From positions 62,001-126,000 of the forward strand of contig JAJDWR010000016.1 of assembly GCA_022825505.1 (NCBI GenBank): DNA of 64,000 nt, read 5' to 3'. Below the pieces are notes generated by a model, which was not told the origin of the DNA, made no database searches, and saw nothing but the letters and a program-made list of their open reading frames with translations. The translations under genes and the position numbers were made by a program. Source of the stretch: Gammaproteobacteria bacterium. Its GTDB lineage: Bacteria; Pseudomonadota; Gammaproteobacteria; Steroidobacterales; Rariloculaceae. Within the stretch, counting starts at the first letter, position 1; each line of letters opens with the position of its first letter. Shown one piece after another: positions 18,127-27,263 of the stretch.

Positions 18127-19221
18127 ATGAAGTATTCATTCCCGCGTCTGTTTGCGGCGCTGACAGCGGCATTGATGCTCGGTTTCGCGAGCGCCCCGTT
18201 GCCGGCACAGTCCATCACCGTGGTGTCCTGGGGCGGCTCCTACGCCCGGGCCAGCGAGGAGGCGTACCACAAGCCGTTTACGGAAGAGACCGGGATAGAA
18301 ATCCGGCTTGAGGCCTACAATGGAGGCCTCGCCCAGATTCGCGCGCAGGTCGAGTCGGGGGCCGTGTTCTGGGACGTGGTGGACCTGGAGCTGGCAGACG
18401 CCATTCGCGGTTGCGACGAGGGCCTGTTGGAACTCATCGATTTCGCGGACCTGCCGCCGGGCGCGGACGGGTCCAGCCCCGAGGAGGACTACTATCCGGA
18501 GACGCTCAGCGAGTGCGGCGCCGGAACGCTCTTCTACTCCACGGTGTACGCATACAACTCTGACGTGATTACCGGCGAGAAGCCGGAAACGATCAGTGAC
18601 TTCTTCGACCTGGAGCGTTTCCCGGGCCGGCGGGGCATGCGCCGCTCGCCGCAGGTGAACCTGGAATTCGCGCTCATGGCGGACGGCGTGGCGATCGAAG
18701 ACGTTTACGCCGTGCTGGACACAGAGGAGGGCCTCGCCCGGGCATTCCGCAAGCTCGATACCGTCAAGGACCAGATCGTCTGGTGGGAAGCGGGCGCCCA
18801 GCCGCCGCAGATGCTCGCCGACGGTGAAGTGGTTATGTCCACGGCCTACAATGGACGAATCTTCAATGCCCAGGTGCTGGAGGATCAGCCGTTCGTGATC
18901 GTGTGGGACGGACAGGTTCTCGATTCGGGTCCCATGGGCATCGTGGCCGGGACGCCCCGGCTGGCCGAGGCGCTTGAGTTCGTGCACTTTGTCGCGCGGC
19001 CGGCCTCGATGGCCCGGATCACCCGGTACATTGCCTACAGCCCGGTGCGCAAGTCCGCGGAGGCGCTGGTGTCGACGCACCTGGAGACCGGGGTGGAGAT
19101 GCGGCCGCACATGCCCAACACGCCGGAGCATACAGAACGCGCCTTGCGAAACGACTGGAACTGGTGGAGCGACAACGCCGATGAAATGAACGAACGGTTC
19201 ATCGTCTGGCTGTCGCAATAG
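18127..19221 (+). CDS. Periplasmic solute-binding protein, polyamine (PotD/PotF) type
   Basis: 364 residues with a clear signal peptide ending near residue 27 (APLPAQ) and the start of the mature fold SITVVSWGGSYARASEEAY, typical of polyamine-like ABC binding proteins; further hallmarks are FWDVVDLE and AYNGRIF. Shine-Dalgarno sequences (GAGG, AAGG) precede the ATG. It is an orphan: no permease or ATPase gene is adjacent, so the transporter must be encoded elsewhere or the protein is a sensor. The ligand is not certain. Confidence 0.85.
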   Translation: MKYSFPRLFAALTAALMLGFASAPLPAQSITVVSWGGSYARASEEAYHKPFTEETGIEIRLEAYNGGLAQIRAQVESGAVFWDVVDLELADAIRGCDEGLLELIDFADLPPGADGSSPEEDYYPETLSECGAGTLFYSTVYAYNSDVITGEKPETISDFFDLERFPGRRGMRRSPQVNLEFALMADGVAIEDVYAVLDTEEGLARAFRKLDTVKDQIVWWEAGAQPPQMLADGEVVMSTAYNGRIFNAQVLEDQPFVIVWDGQVLDSGPMGIVAGTPRLAEALEFVHFVARPASMARITRYIAYSPVRKSAEALVSTHLETGVEMRPHMPNTPEHTERALRNDWNWWSDNADEMNERFIVWLSQ

Positions 19222-19264
19222 CCGGGACGCGATGTGCGGCCACAAGATGCGACTCTCCTGTGAC

Positions 19265-19282
19265 CCGGACGTGACAGTCCGG
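19265..19282. terminator. Possible bidirectional hairpin between convergent genes
   Basis: CCGGAC, a six-base loop and GTCCGG form a perfect six-bp stem in the 75-bp gap between the binding-protein gene and rne, which converge here. No T-run follows on either strand, so intrinsic termination is only a possibility. Confidence 0.3.
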
Positions 19283-19296
19283 TTGCAATAGACTGA

Positions 19297-21354
19297 CTAT
19301 TCCTGACCGGCGGCCGGCGGCGGCGTTGCGGGCTTCCCGGATCCGGCCGGTGGCGATTTCGGCGCCGGCTTCTGCTTGTCCTTACGCTCCGGCCCACGTT
19401 GCTTGTCGGCCTTTTTTTGTGCGCTCTTTCGACCACCCGACGATCGTCTCCTGCGGGATCGGCGGCTGCGGCGTTCTTCTTGATTGCCGCCGCTCCGGGC
19501 TTTCTTCCTGCCGCCGTCGGAGGCACCGTCGGCCCGGCCCTTCGCCGGCCTGCGCGATCGCCTGGATCGCCGCGGGCGGCGGTCCTGACGCTTGCCGCTG
19601 CGGGAACTGCGCTTGCGGGATCGTTTCGGGCCGGAGCGTCTCTGCTTCCCGGGTTCGGGCAGCATCCATCCGAATAGGCGGCGCCACAAACTGGTGGTTC
19701 GGGGTTTCGAACTCGCCTTGCGCTTGGCGGGTTTCGGCGCGGGTTTGCGATGCACAACGCCCGCTACAGCGGCCTTTTCGGGTTTGGGATGCTTGGGCGG
19801 TTTGCGGTAGGTGTCCGACGGGTCCTGCTTCGACTCCACCAGCTTGTAGCTGGACACCGCATGCTCCGGCTGCCCGGCTTCATCGTCCCGCAGGCGCATG
19901 ATGGTGTAGTTGGGGGTCTCGAGGGACCGGTCGCCGACCAGCACGATGTCCACGTTGTTGCTTTGCTGAATCCGGTTGATCCAGTCCCGCTTCTCGTTGA
20001 GCACGTAGTTGCTCACTTCGACCGGCAACTGCGCAACGACCCTCGAGGTACGCTCCTTGCGCGCCTCCTCGCCGACAAGGCGCAGCGTCGCAAGCGCCAG
20101 CGATTCAACGCTTCGCACGTGGCCGATCCCGTTGCAACGGCCGCACACGGACTGTGTCGACTCCTCGAGGGACGGGCGCAATCGCTGCCGTGACATCTCC
20201 AGCAGGCCGAAACGCGAAATGCGGCCGATCTGAATGCGGGCCCGGTCCAGTTTGACCACTTCGCGCAAGCGGCCTTCCACTTCCCGCTGGTGCTTGTGCG
20301 CGCTCATGTCGATGAAATCGATCACGATCAGGCCGCCCAGGTCGCGTATTCGCAGTTGGCGCCCGATCTCCTCGGCCGCCTCCAGGTTGGTATTCAGCGC
20401 CGTGGACTCGATATCCTCGCCCTTGGTCGCGCGGGCCGAGTTGATGTCGATTGCCGTCAGCGCCTCGGCGTGATCGATGACGATGCTTCCGCCGGATGGC
20501 AGCGTGACCGTATGCGAGAACGCCGACTCGATCTGACTCTCGATCTGGAATCGCGCAAACAGCGGCACGGGCGCATTGTCGTAGTGCTTGAGCCGGGGCA
20601 GGTTATGCGGCATCACCTGTTCCATGAATTCGCGGGCCTGCTCGTAGATGTCCTCACGGTCGACGAGGATCTCGCCGATTTCCTTGGAAAAATGGTCGCG
20701 GATGGCGCGCACGATGGCGTTGCCCTCCTGGTAGATCAGGAACGGTGACGGTCGGCTGACCACCACCTGCTTGATCGCTTCCCAGACATTCAGGAGGTAG
20801 TCCAGGTCCCAGCGCAGTTCCTCGATGCTTCTGCCCACACCCGCGGTGCGGACGATGCAGCCCATCTCCTCCGGGGGCTGCAACTCTTCCAGCGCCTTGC
20901 GCACCGAATCCCGGCCCTCGCCGGTGATTCGCCGGGATACGCCTCCCGCGCGGGGGTTGTTGGGCATCAGTACGAGGAACCGGCCCGCCAGGCTGACGAA
21001 GGTGGTCAGGGCGGCGCCCTTGTTGCCGCGCTCCTCCTTCTCCACCTGGACGACGATGTCCTGGTTTTCCTTCAGGACGTCCTTGATGTGGGCCCGCTCG
21101 CCCTCGGCGGGTTCGGTAAGGAAATATTCCCTGGAGACTTCCTTCAGAGGCAGGAACCCGTGGCGGGCGGCGCCGTAGTCTACAAAGGCGGCCTCGAGGC
21201 TGGGTTCCAGCCGGGTAATGCGCCCCTTGTAGATGTTGGACTTGCGTTGTTCTCTTGTAGGTACCTCTATGTCAAGGTCGTACAGTCTCTGGCCATCCAC
21301 GATGGCCACGCGCAACTCTTCTTCCTGAGTCGCATTTACCAGCATTCGCTTCAT
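19297..21354 (-). CDS. rne: Ribonuclease E
   Basis: 685 residues. Essential endoribonuclease for mRNA decay and rRNA/tRNA processing. The N-terminal catalytic half is classical: an S1 domain with [23 protein letters not shown], catalytic Asp303 (AIDINS) and Asp346 (VIDFIDM), and zinc-link cysteines Cys404 and Cys407 (VCGRCNG), the same numbers as in E. coli. The tail from about residue 540 is short and very rich in Lys, Arg and Pro, consistent with RNA binding, but no degradosome partner motif is obvious. The start MKRMLVNAT at 21354 matches the family; the reading frame continues upstream. Divergent from rluC. Confidence 0.95.
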   Translation of the reverse strand: MKRMLVNATQEEELRVAIVDGQRLYDLDIEVPTREQRKSNIYKGRITRLEPSLEAAFVDYGAARHGFLPLKEVSREYFLTEPAEGERAHIKDVLKENQDIVVQVEKEERGNKGAALTTFVSLAGRFLVLMPNNPRAGGVSRRITGEGRDSVRKALEELQPPEEMGCIVRTAGVGRSIEELRWDLDYLLNVWEAIKQVVVSRPSPFLIYQEGNAIVRAIRDHFSKEIGEILVDREDIYEQAREFMEQVMPHNLPRLKHYDNAPVPLFARFQIESQIESAFSHTVTLPSGGSIVIDHAEALTAIDINSARATKGEDIESTALNTNLEAAEEIGRQLRIRDLGGLIVIDFIDMSAHKHQREVEGRLREVVKLDRARIQIGRISRFGLLEMSRQRLRPSLEESTQSVCGRCNGIGHVRSVESLALATLRLVGEEARKERTSRVVAQLPVEVSNYVLNEKRDWINRIQQSNNVDIVLVGDRSLETPNYTIMRLRDDEAGQPEHAVSSYKLVESKQDPSDTYRKPPKHPKPEKAAVAGVVHRKPAPKPAKRKASSKPRTTSLWRRLFGWMLPEPGKQRRSGPKRSRKRSSRSGKRQDRRPRRSRRSRRPAKGRADGASDGGRKKARSGGNQEERRSRRSRRRRSSGGRKSAQKKADKQRGPERKDKQKPAPKSPPAGSGKPATPPPAAGQE

Positions 21355-21786
21355 GATGTTTCGATCCGTTGGTGGCGAACCCTCGTGAGTTCGGCACCGC
21401 GGTCTGCCAGGCGGTGGCACTGAGGTGTTCGAGCCCGCCTGCCGCGCGGGCATTGCCGTGGGAGGAAGCGGCCCCTCCAATGGCGATTGAGCCGGCGCAC
21501 GCGTCAGGTTGCCGGCGGGAAATTCGGGCAGGAATCTGTTTCACTAACTAGCTCAGCGACTCGACGTTCTGTTCGTCAAATTCATGGATCCGCTTCGGAG
21601 CGAATCCTGAACAGAAAGTGATCGCCTGGACACAACCGCGGGCCAACCCTTGCGGGACCCGCCGAAATTAACCGTAACTGCTGGCGTGCCTTCCGGCACG
21701 CCCCTTTGCCTGGACCCCCTTCTCGGCGCTTCAGCGCCGCCGGGTCGCGTCGCGTACTATATCACAGCCCCCTGAAGCCGAAGTCG
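21355..21786. promoter_or_regulatory. 432-bp divergent rne/rluC control region with likely long rne leader
   Basis: No gene is visible here. On the minus strand TATAGT (21757-21762) is a good -10, with only a weak -35 about 17 bp further upstream. Use of it would give rne a leader of nearly 400 bases. The E. coli rne leader is similarly long (about 360 bases) and mediates autoregulation by RNase E. On the plus strand the same AT-rich patch lies about 25 bp before the rluC ATG and may serve that gene. Confidence 0.45.
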
Positions 21787-22770
21787 ATGCAGCAGACCGC
21801 CACTCGTCCACCCGCCCACTACCGAGACATTGACGCGGAATCGGTGGGCCAACGCCTGGATAACTTCCTTCTCGGCGCGCTCTCCGGGGTTCCCCGCAGC
21901 CATGTCTACCGATTGATCCGTTCGGGGCAGGTGCGGGTGAACAGCGGCAGGGTACGCGCCGGCTATCGCCTCAAGGAGGGCGATCGCGTCCGCGTGCCAC
22001 CGGTATACCGGCGCGGCTCAAGGCCGGCGGAAGTTCCTTCGAACCGCGTCCGCTGGCTGGCGGACAGAATCCTTTACGAGGATCGCAGGATCCTGGTGCT
22101 GGACAAGCCGGCCGGCATGCCCGTGCATGGCGGCACAGGCGTCGATTTCGGTTGCATCGAGGCCCTGCGGAGCCTTTCGCCGGAAATGCGCGCGGCAGAC
22201 CTGGTGCACCGCCTGGACCGCGGCACCTCGGGGTGTCTGCTGGTGGCGAAGCGGCGTGCCGCGCTACGGCAGTTGCACGAGTTGCTGCGCACCGGCGGCA
22301 TGGGCAAGCGCTATCTGGCCCTGGTGCGGGGGCGCTGGCCGCGAGGGGTTTCAAGGGTAGACGCTGCGCTGAGCACCCGGCGCCGCGGGGGCGAGAGCGT
22401 CGTCCGGGCCGATCCGGCGGGAAAGCGCGCCCTGAGCTGGTTTCGTGCGGTCGAACGCCTCGGCGACCGGGCGACGCTGGTGGAAGTCTCGATCGGAACG
22501 GGCCGTACCCATCAGATCCGCGTTCATGCGGCTCATGCCGGCCATCCGCTGGCGGGAGACCCGCGATACGGCGATCCGAAGTTCAATGCCGACTTGCTGG
22601 CGCAGGGCCTGAAACGGATGTTTCTGCACGCCCACGCGCTGGCGTTCGACTGGCCGGGTTCCGGCGAGGCGTTTGCGATCAGTTCGCCGCTGCCTCCGGA
22701 ACTGACCGCTATCCTGGGCTCGTTGGAACGGCCCGGTCCGGCCCCAGCGGATCGAGACCGGTCTCCCTGA
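21787..22770 (+). CDS. rluC: 23S rRNA pseudouridine synthase RluC
   Basis: 327 residues: an N-terminal S4 RNA-binding domain (SHVYRLIRSGQVRVNSGRV) and the RluA-family catalytic domain with DLVHRLDRGTSGCLLVAK, in which the Asp of HRLDRGTSG is the catalytic residue. In E. coli RluC modifies three uridines of 23S rRNA. ATG 21787 gives the family start; the frame is open 27 codons further. The gene is divergent from rne and its 3' end overlaps the convergent yceF gene by 62 bases. The same arrangement is seen in E. coli. Confidence 0.95.
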   Translation: MQQTATRPPAHYRDIDAESVGQRLDNFLLGALSGVPRSHVYRLIRSGQVRVNSGRVRAGYRLKEGDRVRVPPVYRRGSRPAEVPSNRVRWLADRILYEDRRILVLDKPAGMPVHGGTGVDFGCIEALRSLSPEMRAADLVHRLDRGTSGCLLVAKRRAALRQLHELLRTGGMGKRYLALVRGRWPRGVSRVDAALSTRRRGGESVVRADPAGKRALSWFRAVERLGDRATLVEVSIGTGRTHQIRVHAAHAGHPLAGDPRYGDPKFNADLLAQGLKRMFLHAHALAFDWPGSGEAFAISSPLPPELTAILGSLERPGPAPADRDRSP

Positions 22771-23326
22771 GCACGCCGCAGAGCCAGACCAGGGGCAGTC
22801 CCAGCAGTGCGGTGGGGTCGGTCGATTCGATGGATTCGAAGAGCGTGATCCCGAGTCCCTCGGCCTGGAATCCGCCGGTACAGGAGTAGGGACGCTCGAT
22901 GTCCACGTAGCGCTCGACCCGCGGGCGCTCGAGGTGCAGGAATCGCACGCGGGTCCTGTCGATGCCTTCGAAGCGGCGGCCCGTGGACCCGTCCAGGACC
23001 ACGCAGGCGGTATGGAAGGAGACGGTCTTGCCTGCACAGTCCATGAGTTGGCGCACGGCCGTGCTGCGGTCGCCGGGCTTCCTGAGCAGCCGCCCGTTGG
23101 CCGCAGCCGTCTGGTCTGCGCCGATGACGACCGCGTCGGCGACATCGGCGGATCGGCAGATCCGGTCGATCTTGGCCCCGGCGAGCCGGATGGCCAGATC
23201 GCGGGCATGTTCGCCCGGAAGGGCGGATTCGTCCACGTCAGGGGAGAGGATGTCGAATTCAAGGTGCAGGCGGCCGAGGAGATGGCGGCGGTGCACCGAA
23301 CTGGAGCCGAGGATCAGGCGCGGCAT
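22709..23326 (-). CDS. yceF: Maf-family nucleotide pyrophosphatase (YceF type)
   Basis: 205 residues. Maf proteins hydrolyse non-canonical nucleoside triphosphates; the YceF branch prefers 7-methyl-GTP. It starts with LILGSSSVHRRHLL, continues with DVDESALPGE and GADQTAA, and has the Maf-type YSCTGGFQAEGLG. It lies convergent with rluC and divergent from yceD, as in E. coli. The C-terminal extension beyond about residue 190 overlaps the rluC coding region. Confidence 0.92.
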   Translation of the reverse strand: MPRLILGSSSVHRRHLLGRLHLEFDILSPDVDESALPGEHARDLAIRLAGAKIDRICRSADVADAVVIGADQTAAANGRLLRKPGDRSTAVRQLMDCAGKTVSFHTACVVLDGSTGRRFEGIDRTRVRFLHLERPRVERYVDIERPYSCTGGFQAEGLGITLFESIESTDPTALLGLPLVWLCGVLRETGLDPLGPDRAVPTSPG

Positions 23327-23347
23327 CAGGATGTTACTCGCCTGCTT

Positions 23348-23376
23348 TTGACAGTCGAAAATCGCCTACCTATCAT
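23348..23376 (+). promoter_or_regulatory. Consensus sigma-70 promoter for yceD-rpmF-plsX-fabH
   Basis: A perfect TTGACA (23348-23353), a 17-bp spacer and TATCAT (23371-23376). This is the best promoter seen in the window. The predicted transcription start near 23383 falls only a few bases before the yceD ATG at 23386. Confidence 0.75.
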
Positions 23377-23385
23377 TAATCGCTT

Positions 23386-23898
23386 ATGCCTCTCTCGTTG
23401 TACGCTTGGTACAGCTTGAATGCCCTCGAATCACTCGGTCAACGCCGGGCCCGGATCGCCGGCGAAATCGAATTCGAGCGATTGACACGGTTTCGTGAGC
23501 TATTGCACTCGGAGCATGGGAGTGTACGAGTTGGACTCGGATTTGGCCAACGGACAGCAGGATATACCACCGTGCGGTTAGAATACGATGCGAGTTTCAT
23601 TCTCCAGTGCCAGCGTTGCCTGGAACCGATGGAAGAGCGGGTTTCCCGCGGGGCTTCATTCGTGATTGTTGGAGGCAATTCGATACCGGCGGGTATCCCG
23701 GAGGACCACGAGCCCGTCGAACTTGCCGGCGACCGGTTCCAGCCGGCTGGATTCGTGGAGGACGAACTCATCATGTCGCTGCCCCTGATCCCGCGGCACG
23801 CCCGCCCCGAGCAGTGTGGGGCGCTGGTTCGGAGCCTCGAGCCGCCCGAAGACGAGAGCGATACGGATTCGACGATTACCCCGCTTGCAAAGCACTGA
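23386..23898 (+). CDS. yceD: YceD/DUF177 family protein
   Basis: 170 residues. YceD proteins are co-encoded with L32 in most bacteria and have been linked to 23S rRNA or L32 metabolism. The zinc-type pair in LQCQRCLEPM is visible, as is the acidic FVEDELIMSLPLIPRH near the C-terminus. ATG 23386 fits the family N-terminus (a Leu-Pro-rich start), yet no Shine-Dalgarno precedes it and a strong -10 ends nine bases upstream, which suggests a leaderless or nearly leaderless message. Confidence 0.9.
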   Translation: MPLSLYAWYSLNALESLGQRRARIAGEIEFERLTRFRELLHSEHGSVRVGLGFGQRTAGYTTVRLEYDASFILQCQRCLEPMEERVSRGASFVIVGGNSIPAGIPEDHEPVELAGDRFQPAGFVEDELIMSLPLIPRHARPEQCGALVRSLEPPEDESDTDSTITPLAKH

Positions 23899-23911
23899 GG
23901 AGAACTGAGTA

Positions 23912-24106
23912 ATGGCTGTTCAGCAACGACGAAAGACCCGATCCAGGCGCGACATGCGACGGTCCCACGACGCGCTGAAGGGCGCGGCGCTGTCGATCGA
24001 TCCCACCTCGGGTGAACTGCACAAGCGGCACCATGTCACCGCGGAGGGATTCTATCGGGGCCACAAGCGCGTGGACGTACCCGAGCCCGAGGTGCAGGAA
24101 GAATAG
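23912..24106 (+). CDS. rpmF: 50S ribosomal protein L32
   Basis: 64 residues, starting [22 protein letters not shown], the classical L32 N-terminus, followed by [18 protein letters not shown]. It is the zinc-free form: the L32 cysteine pairs are absent. GAGGAGA upstream is a strong ribosome-binding site, and it follows yceD by 13 bases. Confidence 0.97.
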   Translation: MAVQQRRKTRSRRDMRRSHDALKGAALSIDPTSGELHKRHHVTAEGFYRGHKRVDVPEPEVQEE

Positions 24107-24252
24107 GGCCGTGTTCCTGAGGCCCGTACCTGGTCCGGCCCGTTAACTGTCGTCCGGCGTGCGCGCCGAGCCCATCGCCGTGTCTGCGCGTGCACCCGGT
24201 GACCGTTGCGATGCCGGATTCCCGCCGCTCTCTCAGCTCCGGTAGTGGATGA

Positions 24253-25272
24253 ATGTCTCCCAAGGTAACGATAGCGCTTGACGCCATGAGCGGCGACCGC
24301 GGTCCGGATGCCGTTGTGCCGGCCGCGCTGTCGGTGCTTGAGGCGGACGACTCGGCCGATTTTCTGCTGGTCGGTCTACCCGATACTCTCGAGCACGCGA
24401 GAAGGGCAGGGGGCGACCGTTATGGCGGCCGGCTCCGGTTCCTGGAGGCAACGGAAGTTGTCGGAATGGACGAGGCGCCTGCGGACGCGCTGCGCAGGAA
24501 AAAGAACTCTTCCATGCGTCTCGCCATCGAGGCGGTGCGGAAAGGCGAAGCGGACGCCTGCGTCAGTTCGGGGAATACCGGTGCGTTGATGGCGACCGCC
24601 CGTTACGTTCTCAAGACCCTGCCCGGCGTTGACCGGCCCGCCATTATTTCTGCCGTGCCGGGCATGGGCGGCTATACCTTCATGCTGGACCTGGGCGCCA
24701 ACATCGGTTGTACGGCCCAGCATCTGCTGCAGTTTGCGATCATGGGTACCGTTGTTGCGGAAGGCATGCTCGATATACGGGCTGCGCGGGTTGCGCTGCT
24801 CAACATCGGGCTCGAGGACATCAAGGGCGACGATCTTGTACGCGAGGCCGCAGAGCTGTTGAGCCGGAGTAACCTCAACTACGTGGGTTATATCGAGGGT
24901 GACGGCATCTTCAACGGCAAGGCGGATGTGGTGGTGTGCGACGGATTCGTGGGCAATGTCGCGTTGAAGACCATGGAAGGTGTGGCCGGCTTTATCGCGA
25001 CGATCCTCAGCGACGAATTCAGGCGCAATCCGCTTCGCCAGGTTCAGGGCGTCGCCGCGGGTACGGCCCTGCACGCGGTGCGCGAACGCCTGGATTCGCG
25101 CCGTTACAATGGCGCAAGCCTGGTGGGTTTGAACGGTATCGTCATCAAGAGCCACGGCGGCGCCGACGAGGTCGCGTTCGAGACTGCCGTGAACAGGGCA
25201 CTAACGGAAGCACGCAACGGAGTTCCGGTGCAGATCGCCAATCTCATGGAAGAACAATGTACTCGCGCATAG
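24253..25272 (+). CDS. plsX: Phosphate acyltransferase PlsX
   Basis: 339 residues. PlsX makes acyl-phosphate from acyl-ACP, feeding phospholipid synthesis. Motifs: TIALDAMSGDRGPDAVVPA at the N-terminus, ACVSSGNTGALMATA and DLGANIGCTAQHLLQFA. It follows rpmF after 146 bases and its last 16 bases overlap fabH. The conserved order rpmF-plsX-fabH ties ribosome and membrane synthesis together in proteobacteria. Confidence 0.96.
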   Translation: MSPKVTIALDAMSGDRGPDAVVPAALSVLEADDSADFLLVGLPDTLEHARRAGGDRYGGRLRFLEATEVVGMDEAPADALRRKKNSSMRLAIEAVRKGEADACVSSGNTGALMATARYVLKTLPGVDRPAIISAVPGMGGYTFMLDLGANIGCTAQHLLQFAIMGTVVAEGMLDIRAARVALLNIGLEDIKGDDLVREAAELLSRSNLNYVGYIEGDGIFNGKADVVVCDGFVGNVALKTMEGVAGFIATILSDEFRRNPLRQVQGVAAGTALHAVRERLDSRRYNGASLVGLNGIVIKSHGGADEVAFETAVNRALTEARNGVPVQIANLMEEQCTRA

Positions 25273-26210
25273 CCGGAACGGGGGCATATCTGCCCGAAAG
25301 GGTGCTGACAAACTTCGATCTGGAGAAGATGATCGATACCACCGACGAGTGGATTCGGACTCGCACCGGTATCGAGCGCAGACACCTCGCTGCAGACGGT
25401 CAAGCCACCAGCGACCTGTCGGAACATGCCTGCAGGGCGGCGCTCGATGCCGCGGGACTGACGCCGGCCGATATCGATCTCGTGGTGGTGGGGACATGTA
25501 CGCCGGACCTGGTGTTTCCCAATGTCGCCTGTCTGCTCCAGGAGCGCATGGGGATGTCCGGAACCGCCTTCAGCATTGAAGCCGCCTGCAGCGGATTCGT
25601 CTATTCATTGAGCGTGGCGGACAAGTTCATTCGCGCGGGACAGGCCAGCCGCGCGCTGGTGTGCGGTGCAGAGGTCATGTCGCGGATCATCGACTGGACC
25701 GACCGGGAAACCTGCGTGTTGTTCGGCGACGGAGCCGGCGCCGTGGTGCTTGAAGCCTCCGAAGATGCCGGCATTCTCTACACCGACCTGGGCGCCGACG
25801 GTCGTTACCGAAACCTGCTCTATGCCGATTCCGGTGTTTCCAGGGTCAAGGAAGAGGGGTCGGCCGCCCTGGTCATGAAGGGCAACGAAGTCTTCAAGGT
25901 GGCCGTGCGCACGCTGGGGCGAATGGTGGACCGTGTACTGGCCGACAATGGCCTTGAGCAGGGCCAGATCGACTGGTTTGTCCCGCACCAGGCAAACCTG
26001 CGCATTATCAGTGCAACCGCCAAACGCCTTGGATTGCCAATGGAACGGGTGGTGCTGACGGTCAGGGATCATGGCAACACGTCGGCGGCATCCATCCCGC
26101 TGGCATTCGATACGGCGGTGCGCGACGGGCGGATTCAGCCGGGGGACCTGGTGCTGATGGAAGCCTTCGGCGGCGGCTTCACCTGGGGCGCCTCGCTGGT
26201 CAGGTATTGA
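25257..26210 (+). CDS. fabH: 3-oxoacyl-ACP synthase III FabH
   Basis: 317 residues. FabH condenses acetyl-CoA with malonyl-ACP to start fatty acid elongation. The catalytic triad is visible: Cys111 in EAACSGF, His244 in VPHQANLRI and Asn274 in DHGNTSAAS. ATG 25257 lies inside the plsX 3' end; the frame is open far upstream, but only as the plsX shadow. Unlike E. coli, fabD, fabG and acpP do not follow. Confidence 0.96.
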   Translation: MYSRIAGTGAYLPERVLTNFDLEKMIDTTDEWIRTRTGIERRHLAADGQATSDLSEHACRAALDAAGLTPADIDLVVVGTCTPDLVFPNVACLLQERMGMSGTAFSIEAACSGFVYSLSVADKFIRAGQASRALVCGAEVMSRIIDWTDRETCVLFGDGAGAVVLEASEDAGILYTDLGADGRYRNLLYADSGVSRVKEEGSAALVMKGNEVFKVAVRTLGRMVDRVLADNGLEQGQIDWFVPHQANLRIISATAKRLGLPMERVVLTVRDHGNTSAASIPLAFDTAVRDGRIQPGDLVLMEAFGGGFTWGASLVRY

Positions 26211-26248
26211 GTTCCCGCATTCAGCCCATACCAATTCACATATTCGGT

Positions 26249-26254
26249 TATAAT
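26249..26254 (+). promoter_or_regulatory. Perfect -10 hexamer before the L,D-transpeptidase gene
   Basis: TATAAT directly followed by GAGG. The -35 region at 16-18 bp spacing is poor. The hexamer includes the ATG at 26253, so that codon cannot be the start if this promoter is used; ATG 26265 can. Confidence 0.4.
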
Positions 26255-26264
26255 GAGGTCCCAG

Positions 26265-27194
26265 ATGAGGAAGAACACTAGCCTGCTGTTGCTGGTTTTG
26301 ATTCCGTTCGCCGGATCCGGCGCGCTGGAATTGACGCTCGACGCCGAAAGCAACCTGGTCGGTACGACGCAGATCATCACTGCGAAGTACGAGGATACCT
26401 TCGTCAAGCTCGCCAGACGGTACAACCTCGGCTTCGAGGAAATGAAGCAGGCCAATCCGGACGTCGATCCCTGGTTGCCCGGTGAGGGCACGCAGATCGT
26501 CCTGCCGACCCAGTTTGTGCTTCCCGGCGCCCCCCGCCAGGGTGTGGTGATCAACCTGCCGGAACTGCGGCTCTACTATTACCCGGCGGATGATCCCGAT
26601 CGTGTCATTACCCATCCGGTCAGCATCGGACGCCAGGAATGGCAAACGCCCCTGGGACGCGCCGAGATCATTGCCAAGGCCGAGAAACCGGCCTGGTATC
26701 CGCCGGAGTCCATTCGCCGGGAGCACGCGGATGCGGGCGACTTCCTGCCCCGTGTCGTGCCTCCGGGGCCCGACAATCCGCTGGGCGATCATGCGATGCG
26801 GCTCAGCATCCCGGGTTACCTGATCCACGGGACGAACCGGCCGTCGGGGCTGGGCATGCGGGTAACGCATGGGTGCATTCGCATGTTCCCTGAAGACATC
26901 GAGGGGCTGTTCGGGACCGTGCCCATCGGCACACCCGTGCATATCGTCAATCAGCCCTTCAAGCTGGCGTGGAGTGAAAACGGCTTCTATCTTGAGGCCC
27001 ATCCGCCGTTGGAGGAGGAAAGGGTGGATGACGCCTGGGCGATGACCCAGTTGACCCGCGCTTTCGTCGCGGCTACGGAAGAAGGACAAGATGCAGGTTT
27101 TGACTGGGAGCTTGCGGAACTCGCCGTAGAGAGATCACGGGGCATTCCGGAATTCGTGTCGCCGGTCAGCGTCGCAGATCGAAATCCGGAGTAA
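26265..27194 (+). CDS. L,D-transpeptidase (ErfK/YbiS family) with LysM-like domain
   Basis: 309 residues: a signal peptide (1-20), a LysM-like peptidoglycan-binding segment (about 38-85) and a YkuD catalytic domain with His188 (IHGT), His202 and nucleophile Cys204 (THGCIRM). ErfK/YbiS enzymes attach a murein lipoprotein through its C-terminal lysine to peptidoglycan. The convergent neighbour is a lipoprotein of exactly that kind. I use ATG 26265, with GAGG six bases upstream, rather than ATG 26253, which lies within a TATAAT. Confidence 0.9.
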   Translation: MRKNTSLLLLVLIPFAGSGALELTLDAESNLVGTTQIITAKYEDTFVKLARRYNLGFEEMKQANPDVDPWLPGEGTQIVLPTQFVLPGAPRQGVVINLPELRLYYYPADDPDRVITHPVSIGRQEWQTPLGRAEIIAKAEKPAWYPPESIRREHADAGDFLPRVVPPGPDNPLGDHAMRLSIPGYLIHGTNRPSGLGMRVTHGCIRMFPEDIEGLFGTVPIGTPVHIVNQPFKLAWSENGFYLEAHPPLEEERVDDAWAMTQLTRAFVAATEEGQDAGFDWELAELAVERSRGIPEFVSPVSVADRNPE

Positions 27195-27232
27195 GCGCGC
27201 CCCGTACAGGCGTTTCAGCCAAGCCGGATTGT

Positions 27233-27256
27233 GGCCGGCCAAGAGGATGGCCGGCC
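27233..27256. terminator. Hairpin between convergent L,D-transpeptidase and lipoprotein genes
   Basis: GGCCGGCC, an eight-base loop and GGCCGGCC form a perfect eight-bp GC stem in the 69-bp convergent gap. It could act on both strands, but no T-run follows on either, so intrinsic termination is unproven. Confidence 0.4.
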
Positions 27257-27263
27257 CAATGAA

